NCBI RefSeq assembly: GCF_027924965.1
Contig: NZ_AP027056.1
Span: 1,240,001-1,304,000 of the forward strand
Length of the DNA stretch: 64,000 nucleotides
Direction: 5' to 3'
Source: Limnohabitans sp. TEGF004
GTDB taxonomy: Bacteria > Pseudomonadota > Gammaproteobacteria > Burkholderiales > Burkholderiaceae_C
Every line of letters starts with the position of its first letter. Within the stretch, counting starts at the first letter, position 1. Under the pieces are notes generated by a model. That model was not told where the DNA came from. It made no database searches and worked only from the letters and a program-made list of their open reading frames with translations. A program made the translations under genes and the position numbers. Below, piece after piece: positions 33,701 to 48,700 of this stretch.

Positions 33701-36700
33701 TGTTGCTGTTGACCACTTCCAAGGTTTTGAGCGCTGCGCTGCCACCCACCACACCTTGCACGGTGATGTTGCCCGAGCTACCTACGTCCAGTGTCAAGCT
33801 GCGCGTGTTGGCCGTGTCACCGTTGACGGTTTGCATGAACTTCAAATCACCGCCGGTTTGCACGGCCACGTCAGTGAAGACTTTCACGATGTCGTTGAAC
33901 ACCGCGTTCGTGGTGACGTGAATGCTGCCTGCTTTGAATTGGGTTTCGCCCGCTGCCGTGGTGGTCGAATCGGTGGTCAAGCTCAGCAACGGCGTGGTGC
34001 CGCCGATGATGCCGCCCAACACTGTGGTGCCGCTGTCGCTGAGGGTCAGTGCTTGAGCGCCGTCCACAGTGGACATCAAGGCCACATTCACACCTTGCAG
34101 CGTGGTGGCCGCGCCCAAATTCAACGCGTCGTTGTAGGTTTGCACGCCTGTGGTGCGCACGCTACCGCCGCTCATGACCACGCTGCCAGTTGCATCGGTG
34201 GTCACGCTGGTCAAGGCAGTAGTACCACCCACAGCGCCACCAAAGGTGGTGATGCCCGAGGTGTTGACCGTCAAGTTCTTCGCGCCATCGAGCGTGCCGC
34301 CAAACGTGATGGCGCCAGTTGCTGTGCTGGTGAGCGTTGTGTCTGCACCCAAGGTGGCTGCATCGCCGTAGCTTTGTGCGCCTGTGGTGTTCACCACGCC
34401 ACCGTTGATGGCCAAAGTGCCCCCTGCATCCGTGCTGAGGCTGATCAACGCCACCGAGCCACCCACTGCGCCTGTGAACGTGGTCGCGCCCGATGTGTTG
34501 ACAGCCAAGGTGTGAGCACCGTTCAAAGTGTTGCCAAACGTGATTGCGCCATTGCCTGTGCTGCTCAGCACGGTGGCCGCGCCCAAGGTGGCCGCTTCGC
34601 CATAGCTTTGCGAGCCCGTGGTGTTGACCACACCACCATTGATGGCCATGGTGCCACCAGCATCGGTGCTGAGGCTGGTCAACGCTGTGGTGCCACCCAC
34701 TGCGCCTGTGAACGTGGTCGCACCCAATGTATTGACGGCCAAGGTTTGTGCGCCGTTCAAAGTGTTGCCAAACGTGATGGCACCACTGCCTGTGCTGCTC
34801 AACACAGTGGCTGCACCCAAGGTGGCTGCTTCGTTGTAGATCTGTGCGCCCGTGGTGTTGACCACACCACCGTTGATCGCTACTGTGCCGCCCACATCGG
34901 TGCTGAGGCTGGTCAATGCAGCGCTGTTACCCACAGCACCTGTGAAGGTGGTCGCACCCAATGTATTGACGGCCAAAGTTTGCGCGCCATTCAAGGTGTT
35001 GCCAAACGTGATGGCACCACTGCCTGTGCTGGTCAACACAGTGGCCGCACCCAAGGTGGCGGCTTCGCCATAGCTTTGTGCGCCAGTGGTGTTCACCGAA
35101 CCACCGTTGATGGCCACGGTGCCGCCCACATCGGTGGTGAGGCTGGTCAATGCAGCGCTGTGACCCACAGCACCTGTGAAGGTGGTCGCACCCAATGTAT
35201 TGACGGCCAAGGTTTGCGCACCGTTCAAGGTGCTGCCAAACGTGATGGCGCCACTGCCTGTGCTGGTCAGCACAGTGGCCGCACCCAAGATGGCCGCTTC
35301 GCCGAAGCTTTGCAAGCCCGTGGTGTTGACTGCGCCGCCGTTGATGACCACCGTGCCAACCGCATCGGTGCTGAGGCTGGTCAACGCAGCGCTGTCACCC
35401 ACTGCACCCACAAAGGTGGTGGCCCCTGCGGTGTTCACCGCCAAGGTGTGCGCGCCATTGAGCGTGCTGCCAAACGTGATGGCACCACTGCCAGTGCTAG
35501 CAAGCACAGTGGCCGCACCCAAGGTGACTGCGCCGTTATAAGTCTGCGCGCCTGTGGTGCTGATGGTGCCGCCGTTGAGTACAGAAGCGCCATTGAGCGT
35601 CAAGCCGCCTGTGCTGCTGAGCGCTTGGTTCACCGTGATAACAGGCGCATACACCGTGATGGGGCCTGCAATGTCGACCAAGCTGTTCAAGGTCATGTTC
35701 GTCAAGTTGCCCGACTTGCCCAACGTCAAACCGCTGAGCGCGGTGTCGTAGGTGTAGTTGGCTGTCACCGCGCTGGCAAAGCTGCTGGTGGGCTCAATCG
35801 TCACCGTGCCTGAACCTGTGAAGCCTGATGTGGCGGGTGCTGTGTTGTTGGCAAACACGACGCCCCCTGCACTGCCCACGCCTGTGGCACCGGTGTAGCT
35901 GTTCACGCCAGTCAGGGTGAGTGTGTGGCCATCGCGTTTGTTGAGTTGGCCTGCGCCGCTGATGGCGTTGGCCACCGTCACATCGGCGTTGTGGTCAAAG
36001 TTGAGTGTGGTGCCTGCGGCAAGGCTGACGGTGTTGGTGCCCAAGGAGGCAGAAGCGTCAGTGCCATCACCCACATTCAAAGTACCGCCTGAAATAGTGG
36101 TGACGCCCGTGTAGGTGTTGGCACCTTGCATGACCCACTTGCCCGTGCCGGCTTTGGTGAAGCTGCTGATGCCTGCGTTGTTGGCCAACACGGGAGTCAT
36201 GGTGTTCTCGCCAGTATTGCTGCCGGTCAAGGTCAGCAAACGATTCGCTGTACTGCTGTAGGCCAACGCGCCGGTATTGGTGAACACCAAAGCGCCTGTG
36301 CCTGAAGCATCTACCGTGGCGCCGCTGTCGCCCAAGGTGAACAAACGGTCGGTGCTGGTGGCGGCGCCTGTGTACTTGAGCGTGGCGTTGTTGATGACCA
36401 AGTTAGCTGCCGCGTTGGTGGACTGGCCAATGTTGCTGGCCACGCCGCCATCGGCCAAGCTAGACACAGACAAGGTGCCACCTTGCAAGTTGGTCACACC
36501 GGTGTAGGTGTTGGCCGCGCTAAGTGTGAGCGTGTTGGCTGCGTACTTAACCAAGTAGCCCGTGCCACTGATGGTCTTGCCAAAGGTGTAGTCCGCTGTT
36601 TGGTTGAAGCCCAAGCCGCCGTTGTTGACGACATCAGTCACGATGGAACCCGTTTGGTCCAGCGCCAAGAAACCTGCGTCAATGGTGGTGAGGCCGCTGT

Positions 36701-39700
36701 AGGTATTCACGCCACGCAAATACATGGCACCTGCGCCCTGCTTCACCAAGTTGGCGTCAGCGCCAGAAATGATGCCCGACAAAATGCTGCTGCTACCGCT
36801 GTGGTCCAGCGTGAGCGTGCGGCCTGTGGCCAAGCTGATGTTGTAGGTGCTGTTGACGTTTGCGCCACGCAACAACACATCACCGGTGCTGGTGTTGCTT
36901 GTGCCGATGGCGCTGTTGAGCGTGATGTTGCCGCCGTAAATACTGATGGGGCCATTGACGGTGTTGGTTGAAGCCCAAGTGATGTTGGCTGTGTTTGTCA
37001 GGCTACCCACCGTCAGTGCACTCAAGCCAGAGCCCAACACCCAGCCAGTGCTGTTGACTGCGCTGGTGAAGCTGGCCGAGGTGGGTGCAATCGTCAAGCT
37101 GCCAGTGGTGTTGGCATAGGTCAACGCACTGGCCAGCGACAAGCTGTCGGCTGTCATCAAGATATTGCCTGTGGCAGACGTCACCGCACTGCCAGCTTTA
37201 GAGCCCAAGTAAATGGCGCTGGCGGCGTTTTGAAAGCTGATGCTGTTAGTACCTGCATCGATGCGAATATCACCCGTGTTTGACAGCGCGTTCATCACAC
37301 CACCGCCCCACTGGCTACCCACTTGCAGACCAGCCACACCGGCTTTGGCGCGACCAGACAAGGTCACACCGCCACCGTTCGTGGCATTCATTTGGAAGTT
37401 ACCTTCAATCACCGCACCTGGGTCGTTGGTGGCCACGGCATCGGTGATGACACGAATCGCATCCGCACCTGTATTGGCAGAGCGCAACTCAAACACCGCA
37501 TTGGGTAATGCAGCGGGGTGCAAGCCTGGCAAGAAAGCCACGATGCCTGACGACTTGGCGTTGATCAAAATCTGCCCCGTGCCTGAGTTGATCGTCGAGT
37601 TGTCAAAGTTCACAAAGCCAGAGCCACTTGCAGCGCCATAGCCGTACAACGACACATCACCACCGCCAGAAGAAATTTGGCTGCGCTTGAGCACAATGCC
37701 GCCCAGCCAATTAACACCACCTGCAAACGCCACCGATGTACCGCTGGCGGCATAGCCATCACCCACGGTCAAGCCGTGCCATGTGCTTTGGCCGTTAGGT
37801 GTAGCACTACCACCCAACCACACATGGCCACCCACGGTGGTAATGGTCGCGCCTGTATCGAGCAACACCATGCCTGCGCTGTTGCCGCCATCGCTGTTGG
37901 CCCAATACACCGTGCTGCCGCCGTTGGTCAGCACATCCACATTGGCCGCTTGGTTGATGTCACCGGCCGACTTGAACAACATCGCGGCATTGGCTGCGCT
38001 GCTGGTGATATCTGCACTCAAGTTGAGGGTGCCGCCGTATAGGCTGATGGGGCCATTGATGGTCAACGGTGCATTGACGGTGACGGTGGCTGTGTTGCCA
38101 TCACGGCCCAAAGTCAAACCTGTGAGCGAGCTGCCAAAGCTGTAAGCACTGCTCGATAAAGTGCTGCCAAAGCTGCCTGCCAACACGGGCTGAATCGTCA
38201 CAGTGCCATTGCCTGTGAAAGCACCGGGTATCACGGGCAAGGTGTTGTTGGTAAACACAATGCCACCGCCTGCGTCGCCCGTGGCTGTGGCACCGGTGTA
38301 GGTGTGTGTGCCGGTGAGCGTGAGCACATTGGCACCCAGCTTGGTCACCGTGCCAGCACCGCTGATGTTGCCCACGTACGCGGCTGCGTCTGAGCGGCTG
38401 AACACCAAGCCTGCACCAGTTGCCACAGCTGCGTTGCCGGTGATCGAACCCGCAGTGCCTGCATCACCCACTTGCAAGATACCGGCGCTCACAGTGATAG
38501 CACCGGTCGATGTGTTGGCACCCGTGAGCTTGACCGTGTTGGCCTGTTGCTTGGTCAAGCTGCCCACGCTGTGCACGCCTGTGAAGGTGTAGTCGGTGGT
38601 CGAGTTGAGCAACAAACCACCCGTGGCTTGCACATTGCCTGAGAGCAATCGCCCTGCACTACCGCCATTGCCGATGCTGATGGTTTTGCTGCCGCTGCCC
38701 TTCAAATTGGCAATGGTTGAGTCGCCCAACACGTAGCCTGTGGTGCTGTTCGCGCCGCCCATGAACAAGGTGCCTGCGCCCGTGATGTTTTTGTAATACA
38801 GGCTAGCTGCACCTTGTGTCGCATCTTCAGTGACAGTCACGCCCGAAGCCACATCAATGTTCATGGCATTGGCGGCCGTGTCACTGCCAATGAACCAAAG
38901 ATTGAAAGAACTCACGCCATTGGTCAAGGTGAACTTGGCCGTGGCCTCACCTGCGGCACGCACCACCAAGCTGCTCATGTCGTGGCCCGTGAAGGTCACA
39001 TCGCCCTTGATGTAGTAGCTGGCACCTGAGCCTCTCGGCGTCATCACGTTGGCGATAGTCAAGCCTGCGCTGCCGCCGTCCACCACCACGGTGGTCGACA
39101 AGTTGGTATTGATGCCACCCGTGGTCGTGATGGCATTGCTACCGATGTTTTCAAAAATGCCGCTGCCTGTCACGCTGAACGCGTTGGCGTATGAGACGGG
39201 CGCTGTGGTGTCAAAACTCAAGCGACTCGCCACAGACACACTGCCTGTGCCTAAGGCATTGGCAGCACCACCCACAATCAAATTGCCAGTGGACACCGTG
39301 GTGACACCCGAATAGTTGGTATTGGCCCCCGTCAAGGTCAACGTGCCCGAACCCGACTTGGTCAAACCACCCGTGCCCGCGATGATGCCGGCGTAGTTCA
39401 CGCTCTTAGACGCATCCACACTGAACGTGCCACCACTGCTACCCAAGGTGATGCCTCGGTGGGTGTTGAGCGTGAATGTGTCTGTGGCTTGCAAGGTGCC
39501 GCCGTTGAGTGTGATTTTGTCGGCCACGGCTGTACTTGGCACTGCGCCCAAATGGGCATCCGAAGCCACAGCCAAAGTGCCGCCGTTGATTTGAATCTTG
39601 CCCTCATGTGCGTGGGCGTAGCTGCTGGTCAATGTGCCGGCGAACGTGCTGGGCAACACCGCCACACCGACGTTGCCGCCGTCAGGCAGCACGCCTGTTT

Positions 39701-42700
39701 GACCCAAGGCACCGGTCACAGCCCAGTTGGACGCGTCGGACCAAATGCCAGCCCCTGTCCCTACCCAAGTGGCCGAAGCCAACTGAGAAATCGTGGCATT
39801 GGCGTTGCCCGAAACCGTGTTGACGGTGTAGTTGTCTTTGTCTGCACCGGCCAACACCACGCCACTCACCACCACTTGTTGGGTGCCCACATGGCGATCT
39901 GCAAACGTGCCCGTGGCCGAGGTGTAGCTCACCACGTCATTGGTTTCCAACGTAGCCAAGCTCACTGTGCCGCTGAAGGTGGCGGTGGTGTTGCCGTCGT
40001 ACACCTTGTTATCCACGATGAAGCCCACCAAGTCGACGCTCTTCTTTTGCACCGTCAATTGGCTGCCACCGGTTTGGCTAGTGGCATAGCCCAACTTGGC
40101 CAAGCCATCGGTCAAGGTGTAAGGCGTGGCGCGATAGTTCAACTTGGTGCCTGTCGAATACGTTGCGCCTTCAATGATCACGCCCAAGCCCGACACGCTC
40201 TCGTCACCGTTCACTGCTGTGCGCAGCGTAGACAACGCAGATGTGCCATCGGGTTTCAAGCCAGTCAGGGTCAACGTGTGGTCAAAGCCATACGTCACGG
40301 TGAGGCTGTCGATGTGGGTCGTCGCCGTGGGTTGCTCGCGGTAAATCGCGTTCACCACATTGGGGCTCAAAGCCCAGGTGTAACGGACGGCTGATTCGTC
40401 CGAGTTGTACCGGAAGCGGCCTGTGCCACTGCCCACCAAGGTGGTCAAACCGGTGCTGCCCGACACGCTGCCACCCATCAAGCGAATCACGCCGTTTGTG
40501 CCCGCCGTGATCGTGGGCGTGCCTGAAATAAGAACGTTGCCACCCGTTGCTGTGCCCGCTGCAGTGCTCTTGCCCGCGTTGAGCAACACGGCATTGGCGG
40601 TGGTGCTGGTGGTCACCACATCGGCAGCCACCGTCAAATCACCGCTGAGTGTTTCGATGCGCACATCACCCGTGGCTGTGACGCCCGTGGGGTTGACCGT
40701 GCCAATCGTCATGGCGCCGCTGTTCGCATACGTCAGGCTGCTCACACCGCTGGCGGCGAAGGTGGCCACGTTGTTGCTGGTGTGGTCCAAGGTCACCGCG
40801 CCGCTGAGCAAAGCCAGTTTGTCTGCCGTGATGAAGCCCGATGCGCCATCGGTGATGGTGGTGCCCGTCAGCTTAACGGTGCTGTTGGTCGCGGTCAGCG
40901 GCGCGTTGATCGCCAGTGCTCCGCCGTAAACGGTGATGGGGCCATTGACAGTCAACGCTTGGTTGATCGTCAACGCTTGTGTATTCAACGGGCTGCCAAA
41001 GACAAAGCCACTCATCGTTTGGCCGTTGGCGTTCAAACCGAACTGACTGCTGTTGAAAGCTTGGACAAACGACCCCGTGCCATCCACACCTTGCACGTTG
41101 ACCGCACCTGTGGTGCCCACCGCAAATTGGGGCGTTCCTTCAAGGCGCTTCAAATAAACCGTCACATCCGACGCGCTGGTGTCTAAGCCCGTCACCCCCG
41201 ACTTAGAACCGAAGGTGATGGGTGTGGTGGCCGCATAGATGCCATTGGTGGCATCCGAGTTGAGCCAACGAATGGGGCCTGAGACGGCCAACACGTCCAC
41301 CGGGCTATAAATGGCCGAGCTCCAATTGCTTGACACACCGCTCAGCGTGATACCACCCAACGCGGCGGTGGCATAAATTTTGGTAGACGCGCCGCGCAGC
41401 GACAGGCCATGACTGCCACCACTTGTGCCTGTGCCCACGATCGAAATGGCATTGGCCGTGGTGTTGCCAGACTGAATGACCGTTTGCGTCAGCGTATCTG
41501 ATGCGTAGGGTGATGTACTGTTCACCCCGAAGGCAACGCCGTAGCGCGTAGCTTCACCGCTGAGGTTGATCAGTCCTGTGACAGAAGTGATGTTGAGGGT
41601 GCCACCGCCTGTGGTGAGAACACCCATCTGTGTGTCGCTTGGTGTTGCAGCAGCGTCGACAACACCCACCACATCCATACGGCCGCTGGTGGTGGTGAGG
41701 TTGCCAGAGGTCGAGGCTGACAACAACACGCCCACTTTCAAGTCAGACGAACCGCGCAACATCAGGGCGCCCGCACCCGAGTTCAAGCTAAAGCTGCCCG
41801 TGGTCGAAATGCCAGCGGTGCCCACACCACGGGCATAGCCATCGGGTGTGCCATCGTTGGCAGTGCCGCCATTGGCACCATCGTCAGCACCACCCGCCAA
41901 CACCAAGTTGCCACCGCTGGTTTGCACCGATGCACCACTGCCCAAAGAAATATTGCCAGCACCCGAGCTGTCGCTGTTGGCCCACAACAGCGCATCGCCG
42001 CCGGTCGTGGTGATGGACTTGCCACTGCCCAACACGATGTTGCCCGAAGCCTTGAGCAACACATCGCCCGCGTTGCCACCCGCCGTGGTGTTGAGGTTGC
42101 CGTTGATGTCAATCGTGCCGCCGTAAATTTTGAGGGGGCCTGACAGGGTCAAGTTAGAACCCAACGTGATATTGGTCGTTGAGTCCGGTTTTCCTAGCGT
42201 CAATCCAGAAATGCTGCTGGCAAATGTGTAGCTGGGCGTGAACGATGCCGCGGTAAAGGACGCACTGCTTGGCTCAATCGTCACGGTGCCAGCGCCTGTG
42301 AAACCGCTGGTGGTGGGTGCCACATCGTTTTGGAACACCAAACCGCCGGCCACATCGGTTGCGCCGGTGTAGGTTTGCGCGCCTGTGAGGGTGAGCGTGT
42401 TGCTGCCGAGTTTGCTCAAACTGCCTGCGCCAGACATGGCGTTAGCCACCGTGGTAGCCGCTGAATGATGGAACGCCAAGGTGTCCACCACCGTGACCGC
42501 GCCTGTGCCCAAGGTGCCTGTGCTGCCGCCATTGCCAATTTGCAAGGTGCCTGCGCTCACGGTGGTCGCGGCGTAGGTGTTGGCGCCGGTCAACTTCAAC
42601 GTGCCTGCGCCCACTTTGTTCAAGTCGGTGCCGGTGATGGGGCCTGCCCATGTCACGCTGCTGTCGGTCGCGGTGTTGAGGGTGCTGCTGCCCACCAAGG

Positions 42701-45700
42701 TCAAACCACGGTGGGTGCTGGTGGCCGTGGTGAACACGGGGTAGAAATACAAGGTCGCGTTGTTCACCACCAGTTGTGCGGCTTGCGTGCTGGAGGGCGC
42801 GGCACCTAAGTTGCCATCGCTGCTGATGGCCAAGCTGCCTGCATTCACATAGGTAGCGCCGGTGTAGGTGTTGGTGGCACTGAGCGTCAAAGCCCCTGCA
42901 CCTTCTTGTTTGACCACGCCCGTGCCCGAAATCACATTGGCAATGCCAATGGCGTTGCTGCGCTTGAACACCAAAGTGGCGTTGTTGACGATGTTCCCAC
43001 TGCCTAAGTTGCCCGTGGTGGTGGCGTTGCCCACTTGCAAGGTGCCTGCGCTGACGGTAGTGGTGCCGGTATACGCGCTGCCACCGGTCATCACCAAAGT
43101 GCCTGCACCGGCTTTGCTCAAACTGCCTGCACCGTTGAACAAGCCCGCCATGGTTTGTGTGGCGCCCGTTGCGATGTCTAAGCCCAAGGTGCCGCCCACG
43201 GTCAAGGTGGTGCCTGCTGCGCTTTCAAAGCCGCCGAGTGTGGCGTTGTTGTTGACCACCAAAGAACCGTTCTTGAAATTCAGGTTGCTCAACGCCACCG
43301 AGTCTTGGTACGTAATGCTGTCCACCAACACAATGCCCGACAAGGCACCCGCGCTGCGGCCTGCCACGCTGTCATCAAAGCTGATGGCGGCACCGCCTGC
43401 ACCACTGGGCACCAGCACGGTTCGCACGTTGTTCAAATCGGGCACCACGCCGGTGAGCGACAAGTTACCTGTCACCGCCCAGTTGGCTGGGTTGAACCAT
43501 TCACCCGTCGCGCCGCCCACCCAAGTGACCGAGTCCAAACGCGTCACATCAGCCGATGTGCTGCCAGTGCCCGACACCAAGTAGTTGGTGGCATCGGTGC
43601 CCGCCAAGGCCACGCCGTACACGCTGATGGTTTTGCCTGCGGCCACGTTCTTGTCGGCAAAGCTGGCCGTGCGGTTGATGTCAAACACATCGCCGCTCAC
43701 ACGGTTGTCGGTGGTGGTCACGGTGGCCACGGCGGTGCCGTCATAGGTGCGGTTCACACCGGTGTAGCCCACGGTCAAGTTGCGCAGACCAATACTGCCC
43801 GCACCTGTGGCACTGGTGGGCAAGGTGTAGTTGCTCAGCGTGGTGCCGTTGTTGGCCGTGAAGTCTGCATCAGCCAACGTGGCCGTCACGCTGTTGGCTT
43901 CCAACACGTTGCGGCTGTTGTAAGCGCCCAGCGTTTGGGTGATGGAGGCGCCTTCGGTCACACCCCCCACCGTCACAAAACCTGTGAGTGTGTAGTTGGC
44001 CGAGGTCAACGCGGCATCCGTGTTGCCGTCATAGGTTTTTTGAATGCTGCCGGTCAGCGCCGCAGACAAAGCCTTGGGCGTGATGGTGGCCGATGCGCTG
44101 CCGGTGCTGGCCACGCTGTAGTTGGCCGCATCGGTGCCGCCTAGGCTCACACCTGTGACGTTGATGCTCACGGGCGCCACGTTGCTGGCGTTGTCATACG
44201 CCACGTTTTTGTCAACGAAGTTGGCGGTACGAGAGACCGTCAACACGTCGCCGTTCACATAGCCGTTGGCCGAGGTCAGGCTGGTGGTCACGCTGGCGTC
44301 TAGCAAACCGTCGTACGTTTTAGTCACACCGGTGTACGCCACCGTCAAAGCGCGTGGTGTGATGTTGGCTGTCGCGCTGCCCGTGGCCACCACGCTGTAG
44401 TTGTTGGCATCTGTGCCGCTCAGGCTCACAGCGCTCACGCTGACGGCTTTGGCGGTACCCACGTTTTTGTCGGCAAAGCTGGCTGCGCGGTTGATGACGA
44501 TGTCATCCAAGGACGCGCCCACACTCAGTCGGTCATCGCTGGTGGCGACGGTGGCCACTGTGCCGCCGTCGTACACGCGGTTGTCACCGGTGTAGCTCAC
44601 CGTCAGCACGCGTGGGGTGATGTTGGCGGATGTGCTGCCCGTGGCGGCCACCGTGTAGTTGCCCGCATCGACCGATGTGACGCCTGATGGGTCGCTCAAG
44701 CTCACACCGGTCACGCTGATGGTTTTGCCACCGGCCACGTTCTTGTCGGCAAAGGCGGCTGTCCAGTTGACGATGAAGTTATCACCCGCCACGCGGTCGT
44801 CTGCGGTGGTCACGCTGGCGGTGGTGCCTGCGTCGTACACCTTGTTGACGCCGGTGTAGCTGAGGGTCAAAGCACGCGGTGTGATGTCGGCACTGGCGCT
44901 GCCTGTGGCGGCCACGGTGTAGTTGATGGCGTCGGTGCCGCCCAAACTCACACCGCTCACGCTGATGGCTTTGGCGGTGCCCACGTTTTTGTTGTCGAAG
45001 TCAGCGCTGCGGTTGATCGTCAAGGTGTCGCCTGCCACGCGGTCGTCGGTGGTGGTCACGGTGGCGGTGGTGGCGCCGTCATACACCTTGTTCACGCCTG
45101 TGAAGGAGGCGGTCAGTGCACGCGGCGTGATTTCGCCATCTGTGCCAGTGAAGGTGCTAGCGGCTGTGCCGTTGCCATCGGTCAACACATAGTTGGGGGC
45201 GTCTGCACCGCCCAATGCCAAGCTGGTGAAGGTGTAGGTTTTGTCGGCTGCGCCTGTCACGTTTTTGTTGGCATAGGTGCCCACGCCACTGAGGGTGACG
45301 GTGTCGGTCACAACAACGCTGTTGACCGTGCCGCTCTCCAAACCTACAGGCGCCAAGGTGTAGCTGCCTGCGGCGGTGTTGCCGTCGTACACCTTGGTCA
45401 CGCCGGTGGCGCTGGCCGTGACTGCCTTGGGCGTCACTTCATACCCACCCACCACGTTGATGGTGTTGCTGAAGTTGCCACTTGTTGTGCTGATGGCCGT
45501 GGCGCCCACGGTGTACGAGCCCACTTTCAGCGTGCCCGATGTGCTGTTGACACGGTTGCTTGCGCCCAGCGTGAAGCTGCCCACTGTGGCAGACCCATCG
45601 GTGACGGTCACTTGTGCACCACTGACCGTGGCGTAATTCGACCCCAACAAATCAGTCACTTGGTATGTCGTGACACTGCCGACTGTGGTGGACGACATAT

Positions 45701-48700
45701 AGCCCGCCGCCGTCAGTGTGTAAGTGGGCGCACTGCCGTAAATCGCGCTGATGTTGGCTACCTTCACCAACAACTGGCCCACGGGCACGATGGTGTAGTT
45801 GCCGTTGACGAAGGTGATGTTGTAGTTGTTGGACGTCACGCCCGCGGGCACCAACTTGCTGGCGTAAGGGCCAGCTGCGTCTTGTGTGTCCACGCTGTTG
45901 GCGTCTGCCAACAATTGAACGCTGCGGTCACGCGTCACTGCCGCAGTGCCTGTCAACACCGCCGACGTTTGTCCACCCACAAAACCGCTGTAACGCACAC
46001 CCGCGTAGCTGGTGTCATCGGCCAGCGAATAGAAACGCGCATCGTTGTTGGCCGTCACGGTCAAAGGCGCTGGCGTGATGGTGGCGCTCGATGCCGCCCA
46101 CACCAAACGGTAGTTGGCCGCGCGTGCGCCTGTGAGCTGCACACTGCCTTGGTCCACCGACACGGTGCCTGCATCGGCACTGCTGAACACGGGGCGACCC
46201 GTCAAGGTCATGCCACCTGAGAGCAACTGATCTGCCGCCAAGGCATCGGTGTAGCGCTGGCTGTTGTTGGCGCTGGTCACGGCCAAGCTGCCGTAGCCTG
46301 TGGCACTGCCCGACAAAGCAGGTGCGACCAAGGTGGTGGCGTCATACACCTTGCTCAAGCTGGCATCAGCGGGCAGTTGCACATCCAGCGGCGCGATGTG
46401 CGCGGTGGTGCTGGCCTGTGAGGTGACTGTGTAGTTGCCCACATCAGCCCCGCTGTAGCTGCTGGTGAGCGTGACGGTTTTACTTGTGGCTGCGTTCTCA
46501 TCGCTGAACACGCCAGTGGCGGTGACGTTGACCACGTCATTCAACACCAAGCCCGTTTTCACCGCACCCAACACGGACACATCAGCGGACGTGGTGTTGT
46601 CGTACGTTTTATCAGCCGCTGTGATACCGCTGATGGTCAACGACTTGGGTGTGATGTTGGCTGTGCTGGTGGCTTGGTCGGTGATGGCGTAGTTGTCTTT
46701 GTCGGCACCGGCGTAGCTGCTGGTGAGCGTGACGGTTTTGGCTGTGCCCACATTTTTGTCGGCAAATGCACCGGTGGCCGAAGCCGTGACCACATCACCG
46801 CTGATGAGACCCGCCAAAAACACATTGGAGGCATCGACCGTGGCAACCAAGCCGCCGTCGTACACACGGTTGTTGGCGACAAAGCCCGACACGGTCAACG
46901 CCTTGGGCGTGATGGTGGCCGTGGTGGTGGCTTGGTCGGTGACTGTGTAGTTGGCCAAGTCGGTGCCGTTGTAGCTGCTGGTCAGGTTGACGGTGCGGCC
47001 CGTGCCTGCTGTCTTGGCAGCAAACACACCGGTGGCAGACACATGCAAGTCGTCGCCCGTCACTTGGCCATTGAACAGCGCGTTGGCGGTGCTGACGGTG
47101 GCGCTGGTGGTGGCGTCGTACACCTTGTCGTTGGCGGCAATGCCTGACACGGTCACGGCTTTGGGGTTGATTTTGGCGCTGGCTGTGAGGTTGCCCACGA
47201 TGGCGTAGTTGCCAGCTTTGGTGCCTGAGAGCCCTAAGCTCGACGCGGTCAAGGTGACTGTTTTGGCGATGACGGTGCTGCCGCTGTAGGCCACGTTTTT
47301 GTCGGCAAAGGTGGCCGAAGCGCCTGTGGTGACCAAGCTGACGTTGGCTGTATCTGCTGCCAACACGCCGCTGAGCGTGCCAAAGTTTCCGATGGTGGCC
47401 ACCACGCCACCGTCATAGGTTTTGTCGTTTGCTGCCACGCCTGTGAGCGTGAGCGATTTGGGGGTGATCTTGGCAGTGGTGGTGGTAGGGCTGCCCGCGA
47501 AGCTGTAGTTGTTCACGTCTGCCCCGCCATAGGTGCTGGTGAATGCCACCACTTGCGCCGCCAAAGCAGCACCGCTGTACACCACGTTGGCGCTGCCATA
47601 GGTGCCGGTGGCAGCCACGGTCAGCGCGTCGCCCGCCAGCATGCCGTTGAACACGGCATTGCTTGTGTTCAAGGTCGCTGTGTTGGTGCCGTCGTACACC
47701 TTGTCGTTGGCGGCAATGCCTGTGACGGTGATGGCTTTGGCCGTGACGGTGCCGTTGTTCGCGGTGAGGCTGCTGCCCGTGGTCAGGCCGTAGTTGGCCG
47801 CATCGGTGCCGCTGAGGGCCATGTTGCTGAGGGTGTAGGTTTTGTTGGTGGCTACGTTTTTATTGGCATACGCGCCTGCGCCGCTGATGGTCACCACGTC
47901 ACCCGTGACCACACCAATCGGCGTGCCCGACAAACCGGCGATGGTGGTGGTGCCGTCATACACCTTGCTGATGGTGGGCGTGGGCGCAAAGAACTTGGTG
48001 GTCACCGTTTGTGAGCCCACCACGTTGACTGTGTTGTTGAAGTTCACCCCGCTCGACAACACCACACTGGCGGGGTCTGCGGCCCACTGATACGTGCCTA
48101 CATTCAGCCAGCCTGAGGTGCTCTTGGTGCCATTCAAAGCCACGGCGTTGAACGTGGCCGAAGCGCCGCTGGTGTCGGTGATGGTCACCTGCCCTGCCCC
48201 ACTCACACTGGCACTGCCTGCGCCGGTGTTGAGCAAGTCGACCACGCCGTTGTTGGGCAGCATGTACTTGGCTTCGGTCACGCTGTAAGTGGGCGTGGTG
48301 GCGTAGACATTGCTCACCGTGCCCAAGCGCACCAACAACTCATTGGCACCAACGATGGTGTAGTTGCCATTCACATAGCTAAAGCTGTAGTTGGTCGCCG
48401 CCGCACCCGAGGGCACCAACACACCGGTGTAGCTGCCCGCTGTGCCCACGCTGCTGTTGCTGCGTGCGATGGTGGGCAAGGTGGTGAGGTTGCTGCTGCT
48501 CTCGCCGCTGGCAAAGCCCACATAGCTCACGCCGTAATAGCCAGTGGCGTCGGTTTGGCCTGCAAAGCGGGCATCGTTGTTGGCCGTGATGGTCAAGGCC
48601 TTCTTGGTGATGTTGGCGCTCAAGCCCGTGGGCTGGGTCAGCGTGTAGTTGGCCACCATCGCACCGGTGATGCTGTCAGCCGCTGTCACCACCAAGCCCG

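Noticed and set aside
34150..35553. CRISPR-like regular repeat pattern
   Set aside because: The period is 234 bases, repeats are entirely coding, not short identical repeats separated by unrelated spacers, and no cas gene is present.
33456..35813. Plus-strand open frame of 785 codons opposite the giant gene
   Set aside because: It mirrors the phased 234-bp repeats of the minus-strand gene, has His/Cys/Arg-rich low-complexity composition and no recognisable domain. Long antisense frames are expected where the coding strand is repetitive.
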